NCBI GenBank assembly: GCA_945863115.1
Contig: CAMAYZ010000002.1
Span: forward strand, 91,237-155,236
Reading direction: 5' to 3'
DNA from: Bifidobacterium breve
Lineage (GTDB): Bacteria > Actinomycetota > Actinomycetes > Nanopelagicales > Nanopelagicaceae
Length of the DNA stretch: 64,000 bases
Part shown: positions 1 to 10,085 of the stretch, in pieces
Numbering within the stretch: position 1 is the first letter of the stretch
How the letters are laid out: each line of letters opens with the position of its first letter
The notes under the pieces: generated by a model
The model's database searches: none
What the model saw: only the letters and a program-made list of their open reading frames with translations
What the model was told of the DNA's origin: nothing
Made by a program: the position numbers and the translations under genes

Positions 1-2
1 TC

Positions 3-545
3 GCCGTCGGAACACTGATTCTTCTCTTTATGTTTACTGGATCAATCATTCTTCCAATCAAAGCCGTGATTCTGAACTTGCTCTCACTATCTGCAACTTT
101 GGGTGCAATGACTTGGATCTTTATCGGTGGTAATTTAACTTGGCTAGTTGGTTCATTTACTAATACTGGAAGTATCGATACCTCTATCGTTATCTTGATT
201 GCAGTAGTCGCATTCGGTTTATCGATGGATTACGAAGTATTTTTACTCTCACGAATTAAAGAAGAGCATGATGCCGGTCATTCAAATATTGAATCCGTAG
301 CACTTGGGCTTCAAAAATCTGCCCGAATAATTACTGCAGCCGCGGTAATCCTTTCAGTGGTATTTGCGATCTTTATGACAAGCGGTGTTACATCAATTAA
401 GACCATGGGATTCGGTGTCGCCTTTGCGATTCTTCTCGATGCGACCTTGGTTCGAGCCTTGCTTGTTCCAGCACTTATGCGCTTATTCGGTGAACGTAAC
501 TGGTGGGCTCCTAAAGCGTTAAAGAGATTCACAATTAGCCATTAA
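3..545 (+). CDS. MMPL-family membrane transporter, C-terminal fragment (5' cut by window edge)
   Basis: The reading frame is open from base 3, so the ORF-track ATG at 30 is only an internal Met and the true start lies left of the window. The visible 180 residues contain several hydrophobic helices and the stretch GLSMDYEVFLLSRIKEEHD, which matches the conserved loop of actinobacterial MMPL (RND-superfamily) exporters. The tail GFGVAFAILLDATLVRALLVPALMRLFGERNWW is the usual end of the family. MMPL proteins move lipids or other hydrophobic compounds across the cytoplasmic membrane using proton motive force. The substrate cannot be read from this fragment. purU follows 9 bp downstream on the same strand. 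Confidence 0.88.
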   Translation, partial: AVGTLILLFMFTGSIILPIKAVILNLLSLSATLGAMTWIFIGGNLTWLVGSFTNTGSIDTSIVILIAVVAFGLSMDYEVFLLSRIKEEHDAGHSNIESVALGLQKSARIITAAAVILSVVFAIFMTSGVTSIKTMGFGVAFAILLDATLVRALLVPALMRLFGERNWWAPKALKRFTISH

Positions 546-554
546 ACTTCTGCA

Positions 555-1391
555 ATGGATTTGATAGTAACCCTGCAATGCAAGGACCAGCCAGGCATCG
601 TGCATGCGATGACCACTGCGGTTCTTGCTGCGCGAGGAAACATAATTGAGAATCAACAGTTCACAGATCCCACAACCCAAGATTTTGTTATGCGCACCCG
701 GTTTGAAAGTGAAATCGAATTAGCAAAGGTCCGCGAAATTCTAGAGAGCGGTCTAGGTCAATTTAAGCCAAAACTTTCACTGCGTTCGGTTGCAAAGCAG
801 AAGAAGGCGTTAATCCTTGTTACAAAAGAATCACACTGTCTTCGCGATCTGCTTTATCTTCAAGAACTGGGCGAGCTTCCAATTGAAATTCCAGCAGTTG
901 TTTCTAATCACAGTGAATTGAAAACTTTAGTTGAATCACATGGCATTAAATTTATTGACCAGAGCAAATTAGACAAGTCAGCAGCAGAAGCAGAGATTGC
1001 AAAGCTAGTTACCGAACTTGAAATTGATCTCGTAGTTTTGGCCCGTTATATGCAGATTCTTACCAGAGAATTCTGCGAAAGAATGAGCGGTCGAATCATC
1101 AACATCCACCACTCGTTCTTGCCAGGATTTAAAGGTGCCAAGCCTTACCACCAGGCACATGCACGTGGTGTAAAAATAATTGGCGCAACTGCCCACTTTG
1201 TAACACCTGATTTAGATGAGGGCCCAATTATTGATCAAGATGTTGCGCATGTAACTCATGCTTCAACTCCTGAAGATTTAATTGCAACTGGTCGCGATAT
1301 CGAACGTCGAGTCTTATCTCGCGCAGTTCGCGATTTCGCCGAAGATAGAATCTTTATCGTTGGCGATAAAACAGTTGTATTTCATAATTAA
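555..1391 (+). CDS. purU: Formyltetrahydrofolate deformylase
   Basis: This 278-aa protein has the two-domain layout of PurU. Residues 1-75 form an ACT regulatory domain (IVTLQCKDQPGIVHAMT). Residues 85-278 form a formyltransferase-type hydrolase domain with NIHHSFLPGFKGAKPY at 183-198 and the catalytic Asp at the start of DEGPIIDQ near 221. It hydrolyses 10-formyl-THF to formate and THF, balancing one-carbon pools and feeding formate-dependent purine synthesis. Length is normal for the family. It sits 9 bp after the MMPL gene and could be co-transcribed with it; a tRNA on the opposite strand follows 8 bp downstream. Confidence 0.95.
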   Translation: MDLIVTLQCKDQPGIVHAMTTAVLAARGNIIENQQFTDPTTQDFVMRTRFESEIELAKVREILESGLGQFKPKLSLRSVAKQKKALILVTKESHCLRDLLYLQELGELPIEIPAVVSNHSELKTLVESHGIKFIDQSKLDKSAAEAEIAKLVTELEIDLVVLARYMQILTREFCERMSGRIINIHHSFLPGFKGAKPYHQAHARGVKIIGATAHFVTPDLDEGPIIDQDVAHVTHASTPEDLIATGRDIERRVLSRAVRDFAEDRIFIVGDKTVVFHN

Positions 1392-1399
1392 TATTTCTC

Positions 1400-1475
1400 T
1401 GGTGTCCTAGGCGGGAGTTGAACCTGCGACCTACCGCTTAGGAGGCGGTTGCTCTATCCACTGAGCTACTAGGAC
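1400..1475 (-). tRNA. tRNA-Arg (anticodon CCT)
   Basis: Read on the minus strand this folds as a standard cloverleaf. The acceptor stem is GTCCTAG/CTAGGAC, the D arm is GCTCAGTGGATAGAGC, and the anticodon stem ACCGC/GCGGT encloses loop CTCCTAA, giving anticodon CCT. The T arm carries GGTTCAACTCC. The discriminator base is A and the 3' CCA is encoded (1400-1402 on the plus strand). It reads AGG codons. Confidence 0.95.
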
Positions 1476-1610
1476 CTGATTAATTCATTAATTAATTAGT
1501 TGGACTTTTATCGAAAGTAAGTTTACTTAACTTTAACGGGGTTTGCCTATCGCTTACCTGCTGGGCTAGGCTGGTAAAAATAAACAAATACTCGTTTGGA
1601 GTTGGTTTTA

Positions 1611-2840
1611 ATGAAGGCCCTAGTTTTAGGCGCCGGTGGAGTTGGTCGAGCAATAGCGAATATTGCTTCACGTCGTTCATTCATTACAGAACTAGTAATC
1701 GCAGATCGTAATTTATCTCGCGCTGAAGATGCCGTAAATCGCTTGAAGGATCCCCGCTTTTCCGCCGCACAAGTAAATGCAGCAGAACTCGAAGATATTC
1801 GCGAATTAATTCGTAAAGCAAACCCAGATATTGTCATCAACGCAGTTGATCCGCGTTTTGTGATGCCGATATTTCTTGCCTGTGAAATTGAAAATAGGAA
1901 TTATCTGGATATGGCGATGTCACTTTCTCGTCCGCATCCACATTATCCATATACCGAAACCGGTGTGAAATGTGGCGATGAGCAATTTGCACGTGACTGG
2001 AATTGGAGCGAACGCGGAATTTATGCCTTAATCGGTATGGGCGTTGAACCTGGTCTAAGTGATGTCTTTGCAAAGTATGCAAGTGATGAATTGTTTTCAC
2101 GTATCGATTCAATAACTGTTTTAGATGGATCAAACTTAGTTGTCGCTGGTTCAGAATTTGCGCCATCATTTTCAATTTGGACAACAATCGAAGAGTGTTT
2201 GAATCCGCCACTTGTTTGGGAAGATGGCCGTGGTTGGTATACAACCGAACCATTCTCGGAACTTGAAGTCTTTGATTTTCCTGATGGAATCGGGCCGGTT
2301 GAATGCGTGAATGTTGAGCACGAAGAAGTTGTCTTAATTCCGCAGAAGATCGAAGCTAAGAAAGTTAACTTCAAATATGGTCTTGGTGCGCAATTTATTT
2401 CAATCCTAAAAACCATTCATATGCTTGGTATGGATCGCACCGAGACTGTTGATGTCCAAGGAATTCAAGTTTCACCTCGCGATCTCTTAGCTGCTTCACT
2501 TCCTGATCCAGCAACACTTGGTTCAAGAATGACTGGAAAAACTTGTGCCGGTTGCCTTGTTAAAGGTTTAGATAAAAGTGGTGAACCAAAAGCTGTTTAT
2601 CTCTATAACGTAATTGATAACGCCTGGTCAATGGAAAATTATGGTGATCAAGCTGTTGTTTGGCAGACCGCGATAAATCCAGTTATTGCAATGGAACTTA
2701 TTCATGAAGGAGTCTGGAAACCAGAACCTGGAGTGAATGGTCCAGAATGGTTTGATTCAAAGCCATTCCTTGCAAAGCTTGAAGAGTATGGAACTTCATG
2801 GCACATCAGGGACGAATCAACAGCTGGGATAGTAAAGTAA
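1611..2840 (+). CDS. Saccharopine dehydrogenase-like (LYS9 family) oxidoreductase
   Basis: The ORF track starts at a TTG (1596), but ATG at 1611 is preceded by GGAG 9 bases upstream and begins directly with the Rossmann strand MKALVLGAGGVGRAI, so 1611 is preferred (409 aa). The N-terminal NAD(P)-binding motif GAGGVGRA and the following IVINAVDPRFVMPIFLACEIENRNYLDMAMS are typical of the COG1748 family. Members act on saccharopine or on carboxynorspermidine-type substrates. The lysine-saccharopine role cannot be assumed here because no pathway partners are nearby. An SDR gene follows 4 bp downstream, so the two probably share a transcript. Confidence 0.8.
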   Translation: MKALVLGAGGVGRAIANIASRRSFITELVIADRNLSRAEDAVNRLKDPRFSAAQVNAAELEDIRELIRKANPDIVINAVDPRFVMPIFLACEIENRNYLDMAMSLSRPHPHYPYTETGVKCGDEQFARDWNWSERGIYALIGMGVEPGLSDVFAKYASDELFSRIDSITVLDGSNLVVAGSEFAPSFSIWTTIEECLNPPLVWEDGRGWYTTEPFSELEVFDFPDGIGPVECVNVEHEEVVLIPQKIEAKKVNFKYGLGAQFISILKTIHMLGMDRTETVDVQGIQVSPRDLLAASLPDPATLGSRMTGKTCAGCLVKGLDKSGEPKAVYLYNVIDNAWSMENYGDQAVVWQTAINPVIAMELIHEGVWKPEPGVNGPEWFDSKPFLAKLEEYGTSWHIRDESTAGIVK

Positions 2841-2844
2841 TTAA

Positions 2845-3612
2845 ATGAGCACTGCGCTAGTAACGGGAGCCACCGCAGGTATTGGTGAATCCTTTACTAG
2901 ATTGCTCGCGGCAAATGGTTATGACTTAGTTCTTGTGGCTCGCGATAAAAAGCGGCTACAACAACGGGCAACTTCTCTTTCAAAAAAATATAAAATCGAT
3001 GTTGAAGTATTGCAGGCCGATCTCTCAGTTCCTGCGCAATTAGCCAGAGTTGAAAAGCGCCTTTCCAATCCAAAGAAACCTATTGAAGTATTGATTAATA
3101 ATGCTGGCTTCGGAATAAAAGATAGCTTTTTAAAGAGCGACATTAAAGCAGAGCTTGAGCTAATTGATGTGTTGGCCAGAGCCCCGATGCAATTGATGCA
3201 TGCGGTCTTACCTCAAATGCTGAGCCGTAATTCTGGAACGATAATTAATGTTTCAAGTGTTGCCAGTTTTATTGCAGGCGGAACATACAGCGCGGCAAAG
3301 TCTTATCTAACGGTTCACACCGAATCGCTTAACTCGGAACTTTCAAAGACCAACATCAATATTTCTGCACTCTGTCCTGGTTTTACACGTACTGAATTTC
3401 ATCAACGCGGAAAGATGAAAATGACAGGGCTGCCTAATTTCATGTGGTTGGATGCGGATCGAGTTGTCAGTGATTCTTGGCGAGCAGCGCTTAAAGGTAA
3501 GGCGATTTGTATTCCTGGGTGGCAATATAAAATTTTAAGCTCAATCGCAAGATTTGGGCCGAGACCCTTGGTTCGCAAGCTTGGAATCAAGGTCCGAGCG
3601 CGGCAACGTTAA
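2845..3612 (+). CDS. Short-chain dehydrogenase/reductase (SDR)
   Basis: A classical SDR of 255 aa. It has the cofactor motif TGATAGIG at residues 7-14, NNAG at 85-88, a catalytic Ser near 137-138 (VSSVAS) and YSAAK at 148-152 as the YxxxK pair. The motifs predict NAD(P)H-dependent oxidation or reduction of a hydroxyl/carbonyl. The last 30 residues are basic (RARQR end), as in many membrane-associated SDRs. The substrate is unknown. It lies 4 bp after the saccharopine-dehydrogenase-like gene, which suggests translational coupling. Confidence 0.88.
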   Translation: MSTALVTGATAGIGESFTRLLAANGYDLVLVARDKKRLQQRATSLSKKYKIDVEVLQADLSVPAQLARVEKRLSNPKKPIEVLINNAGFGIKDSFLKSDIKAELELIDVLARAPMQLMHAVLPQMLSRNSGTIINVSSVASFIAGGTYSAAKSYLTVHTESLNSELSKTNINISALCPGFTRTEFHQRGKMKMTGLPNFMWLDADRVVSDSWRAALKGKAICIPGWQYKILSSIARFGPRPLVRKLGIKVRARQR

Positions 3613-3747
3613 ATCAATCAAATATTCACAGTAATTTCACCGGCACAAAGAGATTTTCTCCCCGATATCTAGCAATCGAAAAGATAGAATCTCCTCATTG
3701 AAGTCACATAAATTTGTGGCTGTTGGGTAAATTTTGTGGAGGTTAAT

Positions 3748-4320
3748 GTGTCAAAGAAATTTTCAACGATATCTATCGCATTGCTAATAGTCGCGGGATC
3801 GATTGTTGGTGTCTCAAGTGCATCCGCAGCCACTGCTTACAAAGCGTGCAAGCCGGCAAATGCAAAGGCCACAATCGGAAAAATTTCATTTACCTGCACC
3901 AAGAACCCAGTATCTACATCAACGAAGTTAGTTTGGGTCTCTGCGCCATGTATTAATGCAAACAAGAGCTACTTAAGCGCAAAATCTTTAGCTGACTCGG
4001 TTGCAAGTTCATTCGAAGGCAGAATAAGCAGCACTACTCGTCTAAAGGCGACAAACGAAAGATTGATTGCAAGTGCTCAGAAGAATGTAGATACTTGGAG
4101 CAAGAACATGCTCTCTTATCCTAAGAATCCAACGGAAACCCAGAAGAAGCAGATAGCAACTGTTCAAGCTGGTATTGATCGCAATAAGCAACGCGTTATC
4201 GATGCGACTGCAAACATTGTAGAACTTGACGCTCAAATCAAAGAAGCAACTGATGGAAAAGCTAAAACCGCAGCTGATTTAGCAAGTGCGAAGACAAGCC
4301 TTTCCACCGCCTGTAAATAA
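3748..4320 (+). CDS. Secreted protein with cysteine-paired mini-domain and coiled coil
   Basis: The GTG at 3748 is chosen over the ORF-track GTG at 3736 because GGAGG at 3738-3742 sits at proper distance, giving 190 aa. Residues 1-28 are a signal peptide (MSKKFSTIS.. with an ASAAT cleavage region). Next comes a short segment C(x13)SFTC..KLVWV, a two-cysteine pattern ending in LVW that resembles segments in other secreted actinobacterial proteins. A long Ala/Lys/Gln/Thr-rich stretch from about residue 60 to the end is probably a coiled coil. The function is unknown. An intrinsic terminator lies about 60 bp downstream, inside the annotated start of the next gene. Confidence 0.75.
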   Translation: MSKKFSTISIALLIVAGSIVGVSSASAATAYKACKPANAKATIGKISFTCTKNPVSTSTKLVWVSAPCINANKSYLSAKSLADSVASSFEGRISSTTRLKATNERLIASAQKNVDTWSKNMLSYPKNPTETQKKQIATVQAGIDRNKQRVIDATANIVELDAQIKEATDGKAKTAADLASAKTSLSTACK

Positions 4321-4348
4321 GCTTCACTTTTTACCCTACGCTCGCTAA

Positions 4349-5722
4349 ATGGCGAGAGTAGGAGTATTCCTCTTATTAATTAGCCACCTGATTATTCGGG
4401 TGGCTTTTAATTTGCCGTCAATCGTTCCAGATCTAATTATCTTTAATGCAATTGCATTTCTCGCAGCTCTGGTCGCTTGGCGATCTCCAAAGCTAAATGA
4501 TCGATTAGCAAAGCTTGCAATAACTTTCGCAATACTTTTTTGGGCACTCGGATCCACCTTTTCAACTTGGAATTCTTTTTATAGTTTTCAAATATCAGAG
4601 CATTTAATTGATGCTACCTATATTTCTTTTTATCCCTTGATGCTTCTCGGAATAATTCGCGCACTTGCCGTCACGAAGAAAATATCAGCTTTGGAAATCT
4701 TAGATACCGCAATTATTGCTCTGGGAACATCGAGCGTTATTTCAAGTTTGTTACTGCGACCAGCGCAGATGCGCTTTGAGGGGCGAAGCTATGAAGTATT
4801 TTTATCTGTTCTCTACCCGGTAGGCGACTTAGTTCTTGTCGCAACTTGTCTGTCTCTAATTATTCTCCAACACCGAAGTTTGCGCGGCCTAAGCTTCTTT
4901 CTCGGGATCTCAATCTTTGCAATAACAGACTTATTCTTCTTACTTCTTTCAGCAACCTCTGGCTATGAATTCGCAGCCCTAACAGATGATGGCTGGTTAT
5001 TAGGTTTAGCGCTGATTGCTAATGGGCTCTGGCTTCATGGTGGTGAAACTGAAATTGAAGATCGCCGCATCAATACCTGGGCTACAACATTTGCCTTAAT
5101 CATAAGTTCAAGCATTCTCGCTTACGGCGCATTGCGGGCAAATTACTTCCCCACATTTGTTCTTGCTCTCGCCTTCCTTACTATTTCACTCGCCTTCATC
5201 CGAATGGCACTTGCACTTCGTGATGCAAAAATAGTTAGTGAAGATCGTGAACATGCAAGAACTGATGAACTTACTGGGCTACCTAATCGAAGAAGATTCA
5301 TTGCCGAACTTGAATTACTTCGTAGAAGGACCGGAACTTTACTGTTGTTAGATTTAGATGGATTTAAAGCAGTAAACGATAACTATGGCCATGAAGTCGG
5401 CGATCAACTTTTGAAACAGATAACTTTAAGATTTAATCGAGTTCTTCCGAGTGATGTTCTTATTGCCAGACTTGGTGGCGATGAATTTGGTGTAGTTGTT
5501 TATGGAGAACGCAATATTGGAAATGATGTGGCCCTTGCACTTCGAGCTACTTGCACCTATCCATTTACGCTCTCGGTTGGAGATGTAAAGGTTGGAGTAA
5601 GTATTGGAAGTGTCACAACCGAAGGTCCAACAACAACTAAGGAAGCGTTATTGAAACGGGCTGATACGGCGATGTATGAAGCAAAACGAAACGGCACTGG
5701 TTATGTGCAATCCCAGAATTAA
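4349..5722 (+). CDS. Membrane-bound GGDEF diguanylate cyclase
   Basis: This 457-aa protein has an N-terminal half of about seven or eight hydrophobic helices, then a GGDEF domain from about residue 300. The motifs LTGLPNRRRF, LLLDLDGFKAVNDNYGHEVGD and LARLGGDEFG give an intact active site for making c-di-GMP from two GTP. The C-terminal RADTAMYEAKRNG is also typical. The membrane part is probably a sensor. The start is uncertain: an intrinsic terminator lies inside the first 20 codons, so a GTG or TTG about 17-22 codons downstream may be the real start, leaving only the first hydrophobic stretch in doubt. It converges with and overlaps the photolyase gene by 4 bp. Confidence 0.88.
   Translation: MARVGVFLLLISHLIIRVAFNLPSIVPDLIIFNAIAFLAALVAWRSPKLNDRLAKLAITFAILFWALGSTFSTWNSFYSFQISEHLIDATYISFYPLMLLGIIRALAVTKKISALEILDTAIIALGTSSVISSLLLRPAQMRFEGRSYEVFLSVLYPVGDLVLVATCLSLIILQHRSLRGLSFFLGISIFAITDLFFLLLSATSGYEFAALTDDGWLLGLALIANGLWLHGGETEIEDRRINTWATTFALIISSSILAYGALRANYFPTFVLALAFLTISLAFIRMALALRDAKIVSEDREHARTDELTGLPNRRRFIAELELLRRRTGTLLLLDLDGFKAVNDNYGHEVGDQLLKQITLRFNRVLPSDVLIARLGGDEFGVVVYGERNIGNDVALALRATCTYPFTLSVGDVKVGVSIGSVTTEGPTTTKEALLKRADTAMYEAKRNGTGYVQSQN
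4382..4408 (+). terminator. Intrinsic terminator inside the 5' end of the diguanylate cyclase ORF
   Basis: AGCCACC (4382-4388) and GGTGGCT (4399-4405) form a perfect 7-bp stem with a 10-nt loop, followed at once by TTTT. It is correctly placed to end transcription of the secreted-protein gene (stop at 4320). It also lies 33-60 nt inside the longest ORF of the downstream GGDEF gene. Confidence 0.75.
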
Positions 5723-7083
5723 CTTGGCTTAATCTCTTCTAGCCTTGCAAGTGATTCCAGGCGCTCTGTCGCATGATTAACTATTCGCTCTGGATAACCT
5801 TTTGAATAACCATCTAGATATTCCCAAGGTTCATGAATTTCGTCGCTGCTTAAGTGAGCAAGTTCTGGAACATATTTGCGGATGTAATCTCCGTTTACAT
5901 CAAAACGTTTTCCTTGCTCGATTGGATTAAACACTCTGTAATACGGCGAAGCATCTGTGCCACATCCGGCAGTCCATTGCCAACCGTGTGCATTTGATGC
6001 AACGTCAAAATCAACTAAATGCTCCTGGAAGAAATCTGCGCCGAGCTGCCATTCCAAATGCAGATCTTTGACTAAAAAGGATGCAACAACCATTCGGGTT
6101 CGGTTATGCATCCAGCCTTCTTTAACAATCTGACGCATTGCGGCATCAACAAATGGATATCCGGTCTTGCCTTCACACCAAGCTTTGAATTTTTCGCCAG
6201 GTTCGTCGTAACGCATATTTGCAAATCTAGGAGCGTAATAATCTTTATCGGTATGCGGATTATTGAAAAGCACATCAGCATAAAATTCGCGCCACGCAAT
6301 CTCTTTGCGATAAACATCGTGTGCACTGCTTGTTCCAAGCTCTGCAAGAAGTGTCCGCGGATGAATCTCGCCCCACGTTAAATACTCACTCATCTTGCTT
6401 GTTCCATCGACACCGGCGTTATTTCGTTCTGTGTCATAACTTGCAAGTGCGTTAGATTTAAATTTCTTCCAGCGAGCAAGCGCTGCTGCTTCACCAGCTT
6501 TAGAAATTACAGATCCTGCGGGAACTTGCCAATCTGGAAAATTACGATCAGTCGCGGTTGGCGTAACTAAATTTAAATTCTTTGGCACAGTAACTGGTTT
6601 GCGCCAACCATGTAGGCACCAAGCTTTGTAAAACGGGGTGTATACCCGGTATGGAGTCGCATCGCTTGGCTTTAATACTCGGCCAGGTGCAACTGCATAA
6701 ATACTTCCGGTTCGAACTAATTTGATTCCACTTGCTTCTACTTTTGAGTCACGAGCAGCGCCATAGGGTTCATATTCCTGACTGATATGAACTTCATCTG
6801 CGCCATAACGCTTAATCATAGAATTCAATACTTCTATGGGATCGCCGGTCATTACATGCAATTTATTGTTAAGTGATTCATCAAGCGCACGAAGAGACTG
6901 TCCTAAATAGGCCAGACGTTTGCTTCCACTATCTTTTATTATTTTTTCATCGAGAATGAAAACTGCAATTAGCTCTTCACTGTTTTCAATTGCAGCAAGG
7001 AGCGCTGGATTATCAGCTAAGCGCAGATCTCTTCTAAACCAGAAGATATTGCGTTTAGTTGTGGAGTGAGTGGACTGACTCAT
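5719..7083 (-). CDS. phrB: Deoxyribodipyrimidine photo-lyase (class I CPD photolyase)
   Basis: This 454-aa protein starts with FWFRRDLRLADNPAL, the photolyase antenna-domain motif. The C-terminal FAD-binding domain carries WREFYADVLFNNP, GYPFVDAAMRQIVKEGWMHNRTRMVVASFLVKDL and DVASNAHGWQWTAGCGTDASPYYRVFNP. The sequence predicts light-driven repair of cyclobutane pyrimidine dimers, useful for a sunlit-water bacterium. The 5' end overlaps the 3' end of the upstream citrate synthase gene by 29 bp, so the two are likely transcribed together. No alternative Met exists close to the FWFRRDLR motif. Confidence 0.95.
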   Translation of the reverse strand: MSQSTHSTTKRNIFWFRRDLRLADNPALLAAIENSEELIAVFILDEKIIKDSGSKRLAYLGQSLRALDESLNNKLHVMTGDPIEVLNSMIKRYGADEVHISQEYEPYGAARDSKVEASGIKLVRTGSIYAVAPGRVLKPSDATPYRVYTPFYKAWCLHGWRKPVTVPKNLNLVTPTATDRNFPDWQVPAGSVISKAGEAAALARWKKFKSNALASYDTERNNAGVDGTSKMSEYLTWGEIHPRTLLAELGTSSAHDVYRKEIAWREFYADVLFNNPHTDKDYYAPRFANMRYDEPGEKFKAWCEGKTGYPFVDAAMRQIVKEGWMHNRTRMVVASFLVKDLHLEWQLGADFFQEHLVDFDVASNAHGWQWTAGCGTDASPYYRVFNPIEQGKRFDVNGDYIRKYVPELAHLSSDEIHEPWEYLDGYSKGYPERIVNHATERLESLARLEEIKPS

Positions 7084-8182
7084 CCCAGCCCTTAACTTCG
7101 CTAACTTTACGAGGCGCTGGACCTACATATCTTGCAGATGGTCGAATAATTCTTCCGGTGCGCTTCTGTTCAAGAATGTGTGCTGACCAACCTGCGGTTC
7201 GTGCGGCGGTAAACATTGATGTGAACATATGTGCTGGGATTTGTGCAAAATCTAGAACTATTGCAGCCCAGAATTCAACGTTTGTTTCTAGCACGCGATC
7301 TGGTTGACGTTCGTGAAGTTCAGCGAGTGCAGCTTTTTCAAGTGCAAGTGCAACTTCATAACGTGGCGCATTTAGCTCTTTTGAAATTCGGCGAAGTGTG
7401 CGTGCGCGTGGATCTTCGGCACGATAAACGCGGTGACCGAATCCCATCAAGCGTTCTTTGCGATCTAAAATTCCCTTTACATATGCAGTTGCATCGCCAG
7501 TTTTTTCGACGCCTTCGATCATGCTGAGAACACGTGCGGGTGCACCACCGTGTAGCGGACCAGACATTGCGCCAATCGCACCAGAAATTGCTGCTGCAAC
7601 ATCTGCGCCGGTTGATGCAATTACGCGAGAAGTGAATGTCGAAGCATTCATTCCGTGTTCTGCTGCTGAAACAAAGTAAGCATCGACAGCGCGAACATGA
7701 AGTGGATCTGGTTCACCGCGCCAACGAATCATCATTCGCTCGACAACGGTGTGTGCTTTATCAACTTCTGATTGCGGCACCATCGGTGCGGAACCACGTG
7801 CAGCTTGTGCAACATATGAAAGAACCATTACCGATGTGCGAGCAAGTTGAATACGAGCTTCATCATCTGTTGTATCTAAAAGTGGTTTAAAACCCCAAGC
7901 TGGTGCAAGCATTGCAATTGCAGATTGCACATCTACGCGAATATCACCGGAGTGAACTGGGATTGGAAATGGTTCTGCTGCTGGAAGTCCTGGATTAAAT
8001 TCGTTATCTACTAACAAGCCCCAAACGTTTCCGAAAGTTACGCGACCAACAAGATCTTCGATGTCAACGCCGCGGTAACGAAGCGCGCTGCCTTCTTTAT
8101 CCGGTTCTGCAATTTCAGATTCAAATGCGATAACGCCTTCAAGACCGGGCTTAAAAACTTCTGACACGACGGGCTCCCTCAA
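7055..8182 (-). CDS. Citrate synthase (actinobacterial short type, CitA-like)
   Basis: At 375 aa this is the shorter citrate synthase found in actinobacteria. Catalytic motifs are present: MSGPLHGGAPARVL (first His), GFGHRVYRAEDPRARTLRRI (second His) and a late VEFWAAIVLDFAQIPAHMFTSMFTAARTAGWSAHILEQ containing the Asp region. It condenses acetyl-CoA and oxaloacetate into citrate, the entry step of the TCA cycle. A 2-methylcitrate activity cannot be excluded from sequence. It is divergent from pdxH, with about 100 bp between the preferred start codons, and is followed by an overlapping photolyase gene. The cluster citA, pdxH, serC resembles the neighbourhood seen in other actinobacteria. Confidence 0.92.
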   Translation of the reverse strand: MREPVVSEVFKPGLEGVIAFESEIAEPDKEGSALRYRGVDIEDLVGRVTFGNVWGLLVDNEFNPGLPAAEPFPIPVHSGDIRVDVQSAIAMLAPAWGFKPLLDTTDDEARIQLARTSVMVLSYVAQAARGSAPMVPQSEVDKAHTVVERMMIRWRGEPDPLHVRAVDAYFVSAAEHGMNASTFTSRVIASTGADVAAAISGAIGAMSGPLHGGAPARVLSMIEGVEKTGDATAYVKGILDRKERLMGFGHRVYRAEDPRARTLRRISKELNAPRYEVALALEKAALAELHERQPDRVLETNVEFWAAIVLDFAQIPAHMFTSMFTAARTAGWSAHILEQKRTGRIIRPSARYVGPAPRKVSEVKGWDESVHSLHN

Positions 8183-8284
8183 TTAGTTGTGCATATTCTC
8201 CACACTTTTACGGGTGAAGCCAAACTAGCAAAGCGGGTATTGCCGCAAGATGCACGCGGGGCAAAAGTGAAGTTAGATACAGCC

Positions 8285-8950
8285 ATGAGCGAAATCAATC
8301 GGGAGACCATCAGGGCGATGCGCCTTTCTTATGGCCAGGCCGGTTTGACCGAAGCCGACCTTGCGAGCGATCCAATCGAGCAATTCAAAAAGTGGCTCAG
8401 CGAGGCAACCGAAAACATTATGGTGGTTGAAGCAAATGCAATGGTACTTTCAACAATTACGGATGGCGCACCAGTGGGGCGATCAGTTTTATTGAAAGAT
8501 GTTTCATCCGACGGTTTCACTTTCTTCACAAATTACTTATCGCGCAAAGCTGATGCGATCTCAAATAATCCAAATGTGTCACTCGTATTCCCTTGGTATC
8601 CAATGGAACGTCAAGTAATAATTATTGGAAGTGCCGAAAAAGTTAGTCCGCAAGAGAGCGATGATTATTTTGCAGCTCGGCCATGGGGCAGCCAAATTGG
8701 TGCGACCGCAAGTGCGCAATCGACTGAATTAGATTCCAGAGAAACTCTTGAAACAAAGTATGCGCAGCTCGCAGAAAAATATCCGGAAGGGTCGGTTGTC
8801 CCACGACCAGATTATTGGGGTGGATATTTAGTTCGCCCAGTCAGCATCGAGTTTTGGCAGGGTCGCCATTCTAGATTGCATGATCGGTTGCGCTATATGC
8901 GTTCAGATTCACAGAAAACCGATTGGCAAGTTAAACGCCTGAACCCGTAG
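8285..8950 (+). CDS. pdxH: Pyridoxamine 5'-phosphate oxidase
   Basis: The ORF runs from 8189, but the family begins at MSEINRETIRAMRLSYGQAGL, so ATG 8285 is chosen (221 aa, usual length). The FMN-binding region RSVLLKDVSSDGFTFFTNYLSRKADAI, the segment YFAARPWGSQIGATAS and the C-terminal DYWGGYLVRPVSIEFWQGRHSRLHDRLRY are classic PdxH signatures. The last one contains the conserved Arg/His contacts for pyridoxal phosphate. The enzyme makes pyridoxal 5'-phosphate from PNP/PMP. It lies 9 bp before serC, itself a PLP enzyme, and the two are probably an operon. Confidence 0.93.
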   Translation: MSEINRETIRAMRLSYGQAGLTEADLASDPIEQFKKWLSEATENIMVVEANAMVLSTITDGAPVGRSVLLKDVSSDGFTFFTNYLSRKADAISNNPNVSLVFPWYPMERQVIIIGSAEKVSPQESDDYFAARPWGSQIGATASAQSTELDSRETLETKYAQLAEKYPEGSVVPRPDYWGGYLVRPVSIEFWQGRHSRLHDRLRYMRSDSQKTDWQVKRLNP

Positions 8951-10081
<1,131 letters not shown>

Positions 10082-10085
10082 GTTC

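Noticed and set aside
7231-7890. Plus-strand ORFs opposite citrate synthase
   Set aside because: Shadow frames of the conserved gene, with no initiation signals.
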